Assembly: GCA_013115135.1 (NCBI GenBank)
Contig: JABANP010000264.1
Location: 1 to 64,000 of the forward strand
Origin: Perkinsus olseni
Lineage: Eukaryota > Perkinsozoa > Perkinsida > Perkinsidae
Length of the DNA stretch: 64,000 nucleotides
Direction of reading: 5' to 3'
Positions 45,603 through 56,514 of the stretch are shown one piece after another. Every line of letters starts with the position of its first letter. Position 1 is the stretch's first letter. The position numbers were made by a program, and so were the translations under genes. The notes under the pieces are model-generated. The model had not been told where the DNA came from. It saw only the letters and a program-made list of their open reading frames with translations, and made no database searches.

Positions 45603-46775
45603 CGATGTTGTTGTGACGATGTTCTGGTGATGTCCCGCAACCAGACGAATCTGTCGAGTCTAAGCTTTGTAAGGGGTCGGACGGTCCAACCTGAACCAAG
45701 GGCGTATTCAAGTGATTTTGCCGCCAGGGTTCCTATCATCAGCTAACAATTTAACTCGACTGCAGAAAAATTCCCCAAGTCTCCCTAGCTTCCTCGATGG
45801 CGCGGCTCGACAGTGCTCTAATGAGCTGCCTGGCCCGACGCGAACCGAACTAACCCGTTAGTCCAACGCCGTTAGGCGCCCTTGGTCGTCATTGTTTTAG
45901 CCGAATCAGTGAGGCCTTCTGAGTCTGGCCCTGTACTGTGATTAGACGTAGCTAGCTCCTCAAATAAGTCTTTTTGAAGAGGGCAAATCTTCCGACACTT
46001 CAATTCTCTACTCAGTCTTCTTGTCACAAGCCAACATCTTCTGAGTAGCTGAAACATGTTCTCGAAACGTGAGTAATTCACACAACTCCACCCCAACCCC
46101 CAGACAGGGCAGTCCAACGGCTCTTCAACTGGGCCACTGGGATGCCGGTCACCTCTGACATCAATTCGTAACGTTCATCTTCCAGGTAACTGCAGTGAAC
46201 AAGGCGACTAGTTGACAGGAAAACTATTCCGAATCATCAGATTCTAATCGAGTATACGATTGAAGCATCATAAGCGATTGTGAAGCCCAAGGGAACTCAC
46301 TCGTCAGCCCAACGTTCCACTTCACGCGCCATCATTCGAGGGTCGTGATCAAGTCCGGTCTTCGGATCATAATCAGGATGGTAACTGAGGAGCCAACTCT
46401 GCATCGATATCGTAACAATCATTCAGGAGCTCGTCCAGGAGCCCATGACAAGAAGTTCGTCTGCAGTCGACTTACACTCGCAAAAGAGGGTGGGCGGAGA
46501 GTGGCAAGTCTGACCGCTCGGCTGGCGCGAAATACCTGACCGAGATGCTCACCGATCTCAGCTCGGACCAGCGTATACGTACTCGCTCCTCGTATCATGC
46601 AGCTTGAAGAACATGGCAGTCCAAGCTGAGTCTCTCACAGCGAGGACGTCCTCGTGCTCGAACCAGTCCGGAATCTCCAGATCCTCAGAAGCTTCTTGAA
46701 AATTCGGTGGTCCATTCGCGATTTTCTTCGCCGCCGCGTGTTGATTCAACACTGACGATGAAGACCAGCGGTTCA
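45603..46775. other. spacer with possible minus-strand exons
   Basis: Coding-like minus stretches occur at about 46775-46560 (EASEDLEIPDWFEHEDVLAV...FFKLHDTRSE) and 46545-46460 (GEHLGQVFRASRAVRLATLR). They could extend the HIBCH-like gene or be a separate gene. 45603-46200 shows nothing recognisable. Confidence 0.35.
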
Positions 46776-48386
46776 CTACTGATAAAACCGGCCACTCGTC
46801 TCACTTTGCCTGAAATACAATCCGCGTACCAACTCGGGTCGCATCAGAAAACGCAGCAACACTCGCCACTCTTCTTGCATAATCTCAATCATAGCCTGAT
46901 AGTGTAACACCCGTTGCTAACAGTCATCCTCGAGGAGACTTACTGGTCGAATAACGTATCTTTGATAGAGGTCCGGGTCCGCGAGTGCTTTCTCGACTTG
47001 TGCAGCTTTCTCTGCGTTGCCGTACATGCCTGTCGCGCCAAACTGGTAATTCCTGAGACACATATTCAGTCGCACGCGAGTGAGGCGAGTTGATAAGCCT
47101 TCGGGATGAAAGAGGTTAGCTATCCGGTTGCAAAGTACAATCGCGAGCGTCAGACGACTTACACTGCATTGGTGGCTCTCTCGATATGCTTCCGTGCACG
47201 GTTTATCAGCTGGTGCGTGACGTGAGACGCCAGCGGTGATCCTCTGCCAATGCTATCGATGGTCTTCGCAGCAAAGTCGCGAACGTCCTCCGGTAAAGAT
47301 GCTGAGGTACGGCACAGTGAGGCTAGGAGGTCTCCCGAATGTGCGGTGGAGCGGTACGACTCCTGCTCTCTATGAGACAGGCCCAAATCTCGGCCACTTA
47401 CGGTCATCACGATGTGTAACCAGACTCTCTATAACATCAAATAAATGAGGCTGAGAGAAGCACTTTTGAATGAGGCCGACGAAAGGCGCCAGCGACCACC
47501 TAGAAACGAAGATACCGCGGCTGAACGCTATTGCGGATTTTCTCACCCCTCAGGTAGATGCAAGAAGTGCTCAGAAATCAACGCACGGCCATCGCTCTCG
47601 CTAACCTGATTACCCAAAACGTTGGTATGACAGCACTCCAGCCCGCGAGTTCCATCCACCCACCTCGAGTTGCTTCTCACTCGTCAATTCCAAGAGTCGG
47701 AATGCGTCTGGCGATATCCAGTTCTTCGCCAAGCCTGACGCGGGAAGTGCAATTTCCCTCGCACCCCGGGGGATGGTTCCGAGTAACAACTCACCAGTAA
47801 CGCTGAGAGCACTTCACCAACGAAACGCATCTTACTACTCTATTTCTCGCGAGTCAGACGGCAGATGCCAGAGAGTACACAGTAGCTGTTGAACGCTCGT
47901 GGCCCATAACCAAGAGGCCAACTGCGGAGAGCACCGACTCACCACAATAGACGATGTCTTTTCCTGCTACTGCCTCTCCTGTGAGGGCTAAGTAATTACC
48001 GATACAGAACGGCAAGCGGGCGAGCAGGAAAGATTGCCCCGCCACCTGGCAGCATGATGAAAAAATTGGAAGATACTCTGCACCGAGCCGCCCTCTGAAC
48101 TCACTGGGAAGAATCCATAGCGAGTCTGGTCAAACTGTACAACACTGTGATGGTACGCGCCGCTGTACTCGATGGATAGGCCACACCAGGACGCGGCCGC
48201 ATTCAATACTTCACCATTAAAGAGAGTCACCAGTGGCTTATGATACTCTGCAATCATCAAGTTCAGATCGAACCTGAAAAACGAATCAATCATCTGGGCA
48301 AGCGAGTTCTCATACCGCGAGTCAAATGATACCTCGACACGCAACGGCCCTGGGATCACAGACGTCCTTGATTGAGCTCGCATCAT
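46776..48386 (-). CDS. HIBCH-like crotonase-family protein, possibly mitoribosomal mS47
   Basis: The main exon starts near 48386 and reads IAEYHKPLVTLFNGEVLNAA...GLSIEYSGAYHH, QFDQTRYGFFPVSSEGGS, then a 38-nt intron, then FLLARLPFCIGNYLALTGEA. Later exons: FAAKTIDSIGRGSPLASHVT (about 47300), LRNYQFGATGMYGNAEKAAQ...DPDLYQRYVIRP (about 47060-46945), and a C-terminal stretch QEEWRVLLRFLMRPELVRG. The order and motifs match 3-hydroxyisobutyryl-CoA hydrolase, an enzyme of valine breakdown in mitochondria. The oxyanion-hole loop (normally NGxxMGGGxG) reads NGEVLNAAAS, and the catalytic Glu region (MPE..IGLFPD) reads FDQTRYGFFPV, so catalysis is doubtful. Upstream exons and some junctions are unresolved. 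Confidence 0.72.
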
Positions 48387-51084
48387 TGCCGACCCCCGAA
48401 GCCGAATAGCAGAGAGATTCCGCTGGTTCCAGATTCATACACTGCTTGCTGCTTACAGGGTTGCTCGGAAGCCCAGTAAGCCGCGTCCTTTACTCAGATC
48501 GAGTAGCAGGGTGGCAACAGTAATAAGCGCCGACCACCCATGGCACGATCGTTAGAGCTGCTGTTGCCCCCAATATTACATGTTCTTGAAGAACTCCAAA
48601 GCGTATCGAGGAATCTCATTTCTCAATTGTGATGCCTGCAGAGAGACGGAGGGTTCTAGAGCTCCCCGCATCGACAACAAAGACGAGGGCAGTCGTCCAC
48701 ATGCATCGACCAAGCGACAAATCGTATGTTGCAGGCTGCTTATGTTCAACAGTTTTTACCTGCGCTAGCAGAAGCAAGTCCTGGAGATGAAGGTCTCCTG
48801 CGAACTTATCTCGATGAGAGCTCGTCAAACACACGAGCCGCTTTGTAGTGTTGACCTGTATCGAAAATATCCATACAACTTCCGAAGGCAGGACTCGAGC
48901 CCAGATACGGCCGAGACCTTGGCCGAATCCACCACAGTATTACTCTAAGTGAATCGGAAGATATGGACAACAGAGTGGCAGAACTCAAACATCGAAGTGC
49001 GTATTTAGCCGTGTTATAGCGGTTTCACTTCAAGCAGGCTCGACCGCTGAAGTCTTCACGCTGGCCCTCTCGAACTTGAGGAGGGCCGAAAAGTCTACTA
49101 GGAGGCCGCTCCATTCAAATGATCTATTAGTACCTCCAGATTCCGCAGTCGTCGATACAGAGAGTTCACCATCGGGAACGAGATGTTATCAGCGTTCGCC
49201 ACAATCATGCCCATACCTGAGAATTCCGCAAAGGTGACACCTGATCAGACTTACAACGTTCCATGTTCAGCGAGTCACGAAAGTGAGAGCGGAACGACTA
49301 AGCGACTAATGCTCCCAACGTGCTATCGACAAGCTACGTCTTGGTGAGCTGAATGTAATCAAAGGATACCATAGGAAGGACTTACCAACATTATTACGCT
49401 CCAACACTGGAGCCCTGAGAGTCGGATCGTCCGCGTATCTAAAATAGTATAGAAGGATAAAGAAGAAGATCTGCGCATAACCGACCAGACCCAGTTCATT
49501 CTACTCGAAGATACAGCATCAAAGTTTTACATGTGGTTCACAAAGAAACTGCCAAGGACTCATAAAAGTTTCATCACTCTAGTTCGGCGATTCTGAAAGC
49601 GCGTCAAATATGGCAATGGGATAAGAGTTGCTTCAGGGATACGTCCACAAGTCAACCACAAACGATAAGCCAAAAATCCAGGATTATGAATATGCTGGGT
49701 GAACGGTTCCAAGCTACCCTCACCTCCACTCGGCATCGACGTGATCAGCGAAGAGGACACTCTGGGGGTCGATGAATTGATACTGAAATAACGTAGACTA
49801 CGACATAATAGATAGGCGAGGATAGACATATCGAGGCATCGGGGTCTCATTAGCAGCACCCGCACGGCAACAAGATCGAATGAAAGGAGGCTGTATATTC
49901 CTACAATATCCACAGTAACCCCGAGTAGCCGATGCTACCAATCCTCAGATGCCAGTGTTGTAGACGATTCACTGCGATCGAAATGGAGTTGATGATACGT
50001 GAAAGCGCGCGAAAAAATACTGCCACTCACCGCCCCCCGCTATTACTGGATTACGCTTGTCATCATTGTACTTCTCATCACTTCTGAAAAATCCGGTCCG
50101 GACAAATCTCGTTTGCTGTTGGTGAAGTCGTCGAGGCGTTCCAATGCACCGAGACTTCACTATACCATTACGAATCATGGTAAATGGATCAAGCTAACGA
50201 GGAAATGCAATCACATTGCAGACGTGTACGTGTGCCCTCCGGTCAATGCGAGCACGCGGAACACGTAGCTCTTTACACCAGAGACTCCTGGGTTCAGCAG
50301 GAAATGTATCGACGCACATTAGAAATAGGAAAGAGTGGCCTTGGCTCCCGCTACCAAACGGTCAAATACTCTAGGGTCAGCACATTTTGTTCCGGCTGGT
50401 GACGAACAGGAGGGTATCTCATCCCTCCTCAGCTGTACATTCTCGCTGCTCTAACAGTCCTATATATATCAGCGCCGAACTACCATCGAAAGCCTATCAA
50501 CTTTCAAGTCTGCTTGAAAAAGGCTTCTACAATAATTGTGGAGTTCCCATAGAAATAGGAGCAGTGTACGATAAGGCCGGCATGCTCGGTTGTACCCCAC
50601 CAATCGCACTCAACACAACAGTGCACTCTATCAACAACAACAACAACAACAGCATCACAGCATAACCCGATGAGCACACCTGAGTCAGGCATGTGCATTC
50701 AGTAGTCCGCCAGTTAGTCCATGCTCCCTGGAAAATCTTTTGCAGCTTTACAATAACTTCCACGCTTTCTCCAAGTACAAGTGGATCGAGCTCAGTCGTG
50801 TTTTATTCTTGAAAATAAACTTCGGAGTTTCCTCAATGAAGTCGGCTATGCTTGCGCATGAAGAACCTCGATCCTACATCCTCGCTATCGGCTTCAATAA
50901 GTATTGAAAGGCATACATATCAGCGAACCACGGGACACGGCGCTCCTTCAATTCCTGCTCACTGGTTTCTCTCCCACTGGCATCAGGTCCAATGACGAAC
51001 GTCCAGGTATCATCATTATGGAAGCTGAAAATGGTCAGTGAACAGATTCACACTCTGTCACTGTGCAGGAGATTCTGATGAGAA
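48387..51084. other. mostly unresolved; scattered coding-like exons
   Basis: Minus-strand stretches at 48806-48988 (DIFDTGQHYKAARVFDELSS), 48775-48830 (DLHLQDLLLLAQ, before a GTAAAA donor) and 49560-49913 (QHIHNPGFLAYRLWLTCGRI) could be 5' exons of the HIBCH-like gene. 49990-51050 shows no gene; a (CAA)n tract lies at 50631-50650. Confidence 0.35.
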
Positions 51085-51420
51085 TTAATACTCGAATTTG
51101 ACCCTCCTGTTCTCTCCCTTGGTTGTCTTCGCTTCGACCGAACGGTAAAGACTGCTCCCTCCCACGTTGGAGTCGGAGTACTTCGTAACACGCACATCCA
51201 AGGAATCATAATGGATAGCACAAGTCTCTGAGGAGTTACCTCTCTCGACGGAGACGGTTCTTCCAAGGGGCATGACCCGACTCGAAGTGGCTGAGCGACC
51301 AGTGCGAACTGCTCGAAGCTCGCCGTTACCTCCCGCGACGTCGGGGCCTCCGAAACTAGCAGCGAGGCTAGAGCCGGTATTACAGGTAGCATGAATCGAG
51401 CGAAGCTCATCATTGCACAA
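51085..51420 (-). CDS. small secreted protein, family X copy 1
   Basis: The C-terminal frame reads RTVSVERGNSSETCAIHYDS, VTKYSDSN and ends in KGENRRVKFEY at 51085. It aligns with the C-terminal exon of the gene at 53168 (G-N/D-S-S-x-T-C-x-I-x-Y, Y-x-S-x-E-A-x-x-T-K-K/x-x). A possible signal peptide, MSFARFMLPVIPALASLLVS, lies in the overlapping frame, and a GTAACG...GCTCAG intron of 45 nt separates the parts, but the phase does not fit all combinations. The gene may be slightly damaged or have another first exon. Confidence 0.5.
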   Translation of the reverse strand: MCNDELRSIHATCNTGSSLAASFGGPDVAGGNGELRAVRTGRSATSSRVMPLGRTVSVERGNSSETCAIHYDSLDVRVTKYSDSNVGGSSLYRSVEAKTTKGENRRVKFEY

Positions 51421-52021
51421 GGGAAAGCTCTCGTGAAATCCGCGTTACTGATTCATGGACCAAAGCACATTGGGAGTGTCATGAGTGACACTAGAGGATC
51501 TGGCATGACCTCGACCACGAGGCGCTTAACAGGAAAAATAGCACCGATGCGAGATCCCGTGGACTTCTCGCCGTTTTGCAGCATCCGAGACAATTGAGTG
51601 CTTGCTCATCTCTTACATTTCCAGGCCAACGCTGAGAGCTACGGGGAAGGGGCAGAGCACATTACTGGAAGTGCATTTTGGAAGCAACCTAGAGCGCGCG
51701 AAAAGTGACAAGAAAGCAAGGGTTTCCTTTCCACCGCCAATTATGAGGATTCATCAGTTCTCTTCATCAAGAGGACGTCTCCCAGCTTTTGCGCTTTCTC
51801 CCACATTCATTCGGTAGCTCACCATCGTTACAGCCATGTTGTACGCTCGACCGGACCTACCGCATCCTGCTCGTCCTCGCCAGAACCAATACAAGTTATA
51901 ACAGAGGACTGAGCACTGGCGTCGCACAACCGTTGTTGTACACTCTAAATTCCCCACTCGATACAGAGCCCAAGAGAGAGACCAGCACCCAGAATGAGAA
52001 TTGCTCGTGACCTTGCTCCAG

Positions 52022-52384
52022 TCAAACCAGAAAAGGCGGCGCTATCTCCATCCATTCAACTGAGAACATACTTGAGGACAGTACTTGTGATAAGCGCGCT
52101 GCTGTTGCTAGTAGATAGTGTCTACCGCTCCGGAGAAGCCAAACTTCAGCTGCCGAAGTAGTCCATCTACAGCGGGGCAAACTCTGCCACGGAGAGAAAC
52201 GAATGCCCCCACTTCGCCCGGCCAAATAAGCGTATCCGCCTCTCTGTTTGTCAAACAAGGATTTGCGAACCCATCCCCTTCCGTGGACGTGTTCATATAT
52301 AACATTTGCATGCTCCCCGATACAGTCGACCACTTTTCGGCGACCAGCTAGCATGAACTCCAGATATGTTCCACTGTTTGCCAC
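52022..52384 (-). pseudogene. family Y copy 1, degenerate
   Basis: The segment 52350-52200 (KVVDCIGEHANVIYE, GWVRKSLFDKQRGG) aligns with the second half of family Y copy 2 (EVADYIEQHPDDMYI, KWVREFLLDKQ). The N-terminal half with signal peptide and NPF motif was not found in frame. Probably a decayed copy, or the 5' exon lies elsewhere. Confidence 0.5.
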
Positions 52385-52744
52385 TCCAGGTTGGTCCCAT
52401 TATCTAGAGAAATCGAGAAAGGGGGCCGCCAACGGACGCGGAGTCGTGCTACGAAGACCGGTAGATGTAATCAGAGTCCGGTAACTGCAAGCGGGGAGAG
52501 AGAGTCAGCTTTCGCGCATGTAAAACGCGCGCGCTTGAAACACCTGATAGACTGTCAGTCATAGTTCGGTAATATCTGGAGGTTCTCTCCTCTGAGCGGC
52601 TGACGGGAATTTTGACATTATAGGGGAGCAGATAGGACCATAACCCCTAACGTGTTGACAAGCCAGTCCCCATTGATCATCTTTGGCACGACAGTGAATC
52701 TGATGACATCAACATCACAGCAAAGGCATGGTTGAAGGACCTCC

Positions 52745-53116
52745 TCACTGTCCATCTGGAGACGCCAAAGTGGCCCACTCCGGGTGGCGCTGGAGAAGCG
52801 CACCAACATATCTCTGCTTGTCAAGCAAGAATTCACGAACCCATTTCGTTCTGGGCTTTCGGATGTACATATCATCTGGATGCTGTTCAATATAGTCAGC
52901 CACTTCATCGCATCTAGAAGCATCAATCTCGGGTATAATATCGCGTAAGATCGGGAAGAAGGGGTTCACGTCATTGAACCAGTGGCGAATAAGTTCCCTG
53001 TCACCCCGTTTATCGAGATATCTACCAACACTACTAGGACCGTCGTAGAACCTAGCTTCGTCACCGGCATCGTAGAGACTGAGAAGGCAGCAAATGGAGA
53101 GAAAAAGACGGCACAT
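52745..53116 (-). CDS. small secreted protein, family Y copy 2
   Basis: 123 codons, single exon. A signal peptide MCRLFLSICCLLSLYDAG is followed by GPSSVGRYLDKRGDRELIRH, NPFFPILRDIIPEIDASRCD, EVADYIEQHPDDMYI and KWVREFLLDKQ. Compared with copy 3, NPF-x2-h-LR-x-I, the A-x-x-C-x-E-h-A-x-YIE-x-HPD core and W-h-R are conserved. Mostly helical, no transmembrane segment beyond the signal. I do not recognise the family; a secreted effector-like protein is an inference from signal peptide and tandem copies. Confidence 0.68.
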   Translation of the reverse strand: MCRLFLSICCLLSLYDAGDEARFYDGPSSVGRYLDKRGDRELIRHWFNDVNPFFPILRDIIPEIDASRCDEVADYIEQHPDDMYIRKPRTKWVREFLLDKQRYVGALLQRHPEWATLASPDGQ

Positions 53117-53167
53117 GAGCGCCCAACTAGGCCAGGGCTGCTGATATTTAGTACAATGATAATACTA

Positions 53168-53473
53168 CTAGAATCTCGCATAGAGTTTCCCTCCAATTTT
53201 CTTCGTGACCTCCGCTTCAATGGAATAATAATGATCCTTTTTCTCGACGGCCGGATTCATCGACCTCTCAACGTATAAATTCACATCCTCATAGCGGATA
53301 ACGCACGTATGCGAGGAATCCCCTTTGATGAGGGAGACATCCCGAGCTGATGGCGCGACCTAACCGAGGACAACAGAACGTTCGGGCGGCAGTGCACTCT
53401 GACACATCACGTGCCTCATTACCTTGTTCGGGAAGGCGGTCTGTAGGGCCACCACCAAGGTCAAAAAAGGCAT
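53168..53473 (-). CDS. small secreted protein, family X copy 2
   Basis: Exon 1 from 53473 encodes a signal peptide (MPFLTLVVALQTAFPNK). A 64-nt intron (GTAATG...GGTTAG) is followed in phase by VAPSARDVSLIKGDSSHTC, VIRYEDVNLYVERSM and a C-terminus ending KKIGGKLYARF at TAG 53168. The product has about 80 residues with one Cys. It lies between family Y copies 2 and 3, all on the same strand. Confidence 0.6.
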
Positions 53474-53919
53474 CACGGACAGAAGACAGCGCGTAGAGAT
53501 GACCATCATACGGGGAGGGCTAGAACTGACGGCATAGAACCACTCAGCTAAGGAAGAGGTTTCGTGTAAAACTTGTCAAGACTCGCATATGACGAGTGGA
53601 ACATAGAGACGCAGTTTGAAGCTGCGCCAACGCTTCAAACTGAGCGCTCTGCAACGCCGTGGAAGAGGTCCGTGATCAGGTATGACATCGGGTAGCAGGG
53701 CACCCTCGTCACCATGGTCATCTTCGCCTTTCCTGAAATCGAGAAACAGCTTTGTGCCGCCGCCTAGATCTGGATCATCCATGGGGTGGGAACAACGCAT
53801 AAGCGCAGCAGGCCTGTTCGTCCGACATACAGCACTATCGAGTTAACAACGTTAACCCCAGCAGTGTCTCCGATAAACATCGACAACACACCATAGCATG
53901 AGAGAGGTTTCTCTGTTCC

Positions 53920-54264
53920 CTACCACCGGACGTATCCCGGGTAAGCCTTGGCTATACGCTGAGTTTCGTGCCATCTTTCGACCATATACTTTCGGAGCCA
54001 GTCCGCTGGCGGCTCATCCCTGAACCAATAGTCTGGATGCCCTTCTATGTATTCAGCTATCTCTCCACATGTAGCATCGTTATCCAGTTTCTCTCGTATC
54101 GCGCGCAGCATGTTGGAAAATGGATTGATGCCAGCAAAGAACAATTGGAGGCGCTTCTCGGTGTCGTGTACCTCGATGTTTCTACCTCCGTAGACAGGAC
54201 CACTGCGAAAGCTCCAATTGTTGGCTTGGGTAACGTTGAGAAGAGAAATGCGTAGATCACCCAA
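53920..54264 (-). CDS. small secreted protein, family Y copy 3
   Basis: About 115 codons. Starts MGDLRISLLNVTQANNW, with GPVYGGRNIEVHDTEKRLQL, INPFSNMLRAIREKLDNDAT, CGEIAEYIEGHPDYWF, DWLRKYMVERW and ends AYPGYVRW at the TAG 53920. Every conserved position listed for copy 2 is present. The signal peptide probably lies on an upstream exon. Confidence 0.65.
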   Translation of the reverse strand: MGDLRISLLNVTQANNWSFRSGPVYGGRNIEVHDTEKRLQLFFAGINPFSNMLRAIREKLDNDATCGEIAEYIEGHPDYWFRDEPPADWLRKYMVERWHETQRIAKAYPGYVRW

Positions 54265-54435
54265 TGCTAAATCGGCGCCGAGGCTATTGATTGGAGTTAC
54301 GCGTATCTAATTGTGAAGACATCTCCCGAATCCATCGTGATAACAGCTGATCACAGCGTGATCCAGCGCTCAGCTGATAACCACGGTCCGCCTCCAAGGA
54401 GTTTCCAGGAAACCATGATTTACGAGCTGACACCC

Positions 54436-54927
54436 TTAGAGACTTAGATTGAATAACACAGGTGCGGGAAAAGGCATCCTTGTCGTTAGTAATGACGGCG
54501 ATAGACCGCCCCCCCCGCCGCGCCCTAAGATTGGAACACGGAACGTTTCGCTCGAGATGCTCTTCAACACTAAATTCTCACTGTTACCTGGCCGCGAAAG
54601 GCCGTCTGCATAGCCCTCACAGAGGTCACAGCAGATGTCACGATCGGGATGAAATGAGTGAAGGCAACCATTGCACGGGAGAGAAGATTGATGACGGTAC
54701 TCTGCAAAAATGATCCCGGGTCTTTCCCACTGCTCTTCGACAGGCCCTCCTAAGCGTTGAGGATTTTCTGCGACATTGTGGCCGCGCCGAGGACCTTGGC
54801 CCAAGGCATAGACTGCGTACTCCCGTCCGGCCCAGATGTCCCTAGTGAAGGCTCCCTTTCCGTCTCTTTGTGAGAGGAAGATTTCCGTACAATCTGGAAG
54901 CACCCTCGAGCGCTCGAAGAATCGCAA
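54436..54927 (-). CDS. uncharacterised Cys-rich protein
   Basis: Long frame (163 codons) reading FLSQRDGKGAFTRDIWAGRE, ERPGIIFAEYRHQSSLPCNG and ICCDLCEGYADGLSRPG. The C-terminal third (GGGGGLSPSLL...) may be intron or UTR. No family is recognised and introns are possible. Confidence 0.4.
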   Translation of the reverse strand: MRFFERSRVLPDCTEIFLSQRDGKGAFTRDIWAGREYAVYALGQGPRRGHNVAENPQRLGGPVEEQWERPGIIFAEYRHQSSLPCNGCLHSFHPDRDICCDLCEGYADGLSRPGNSENLVLKSISSETFRVPILGRGGGGGLSPSLLTTRMPFPAPVLFNLSL

Positions 54928-55328
54928 GATCGCAAGGCAGCGAATATCGCACTTTGCTTTTATTGTAACTCTTCGGAGATGGTAAGAGATGGGAACAGCT
55001 GCGTGACTTTAGTATCTCAGCTCGCAGTGAACTGCTCGCTAATGCTGCGCCACATTCGAAAGGGCGCGTATGCGATATGGTTATGCGACTTTTAGTGAGT
55101 CATTACCACGGAACTTTTCCCAAAGCTTGCGAGCTTCCGAAGAACTCGGGAAGAGACATCTAAGAAAAGGCACAACTTTAGAAATACGTATAACAAAATC
55201 AGTACAAGCATAAAAATTATGTCCTTACAAATGAGCCCAGCTCCAAGAGGGAGACTTCGGAACATTCGGTATTACACGGACAATTTGACAGTAATAGTAG
55301 CGATTCATAGCGTGGTACTTCTATATGA

Positions 55329-56480
55329 TTGTCCTTGAAACTCATCCAGGTGTTATTTTCTGACAAAATGTGGAAGGTCCGTGCTCCGATGCTGCTCAGA
55401 GTTATGATGAATACTTGCCGTGAAGTCTACTCGGTAGGGCAGGATGCGCCAGTCAAAACCGTGGCAATCCCCGTCGAAGAGGGTTTCGTCACGGTCAGTA
55501 TTGACGGCCAGGAGGTTGAACTATTGCTGGACTCGGCCTTTTCGGATGTCTCTGTACTGGACGGCGATTGGTATGAGAAGAAGTACGGCAAGGGTGCTTG
55601 CCAGGAACGCTTCTCCGGGTGCTACTTCTGCCCAAAAGAAGCGCCTTGTAAATTTGCGGAGAGTGATATGGTATTAACAGGATCCTTCGGCAACAAGTCG
55701 ACAATCAGGAGCATATTCCGTTCCGGATCGTTGCTGTTGGAAGGTCACAGAGCCACTGGCTTTGTCTTCAAGGTATCTAGGTACTCCGTTTGGGGGAGTG
55801 ATACATGGCGACCATGGGGTCATTTCGGAATATCGGCATTGCTGCCAGAGGCGAAGTCGCCCAGACCCGGGTTCAAGCGAGAGAGCGTACTAGACTTTCT
55901 GAAGCGTCTCGGCCTTATCGGGCGCCTCTCCTATAGCATTCGAACGGACATGAGACAACAGTCCATGATGAACTTTATCTCTGGGCAGGTAACGCTGGGC
56001 GACATGCAGAACGAGTCCAATACGAAATACGTGTTCCCATTTGAACATGACATAACATTCCGTCGAGCATACTCCACCGCTAGGGTGTCCTCAGTGAAGT
56101 TATTTGATGCGGAGGGTAATCTGCTGACGAGGGAAGTCCCCTATCCCAAACAACCAGGATCGTTCATGACTCTCATAGACACGGGGAGCAACAATTTTGG
56201 ACTGCCCATGAAACTTACAGGACAGTATCGTGAAGGTCCTCGAAAAGGAGTTTAAGGGAAGAGATAATACGACGCGGATAGCGAGAATGTGGAGGCACCA
56301 CAAAAACGGATTCCTGTACATCAAAAAGGAGGTCTTCGACTATCTGCCGGTAATCGGACTCCGACTGGACGACAAGCCCGATTCTGCCGCGGTGAAAATT
56401 CATCCGAGGCACTACTGTCAAGTGCTGCTCATGATCGGGACAAGGAGGATCTCAGCGGTCACTTGCCCAACCTGAAAGAT
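55329..56480 (+). pseudogene. second pepsin-like gene, decayed
   Basis: Paralogue of the gene at 44408 (about half of residues identical by eye). The first active-site motif reads LLLDSAFSDVSVLDGDWYE, so Asp-Ser-Gly has become Asp-Ser-Ala. The second, LIDTGSNNFGLP, is intact. At about 56218 an extra base shifts the frame (frame one ends ...KGV; homology continues as VLEKEFKGRDNTTRIARMW and YLPVIGLRLDD). After IHPRHY the last 40-45 residues of the paralogue are absent. Substitution, frameshift and truncation together mark it as a probable pseudogene. Confidence 0.75.
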
Positions 56481-56514
56481 ACCAACCGTTACGCGACGAG
56501 CGAGGGAGGAATGC

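Noticed and set aside
50631..50650. Functional meaning of the (CAA)n tract
   Set aside because: A short microsatellite with no associated gene.
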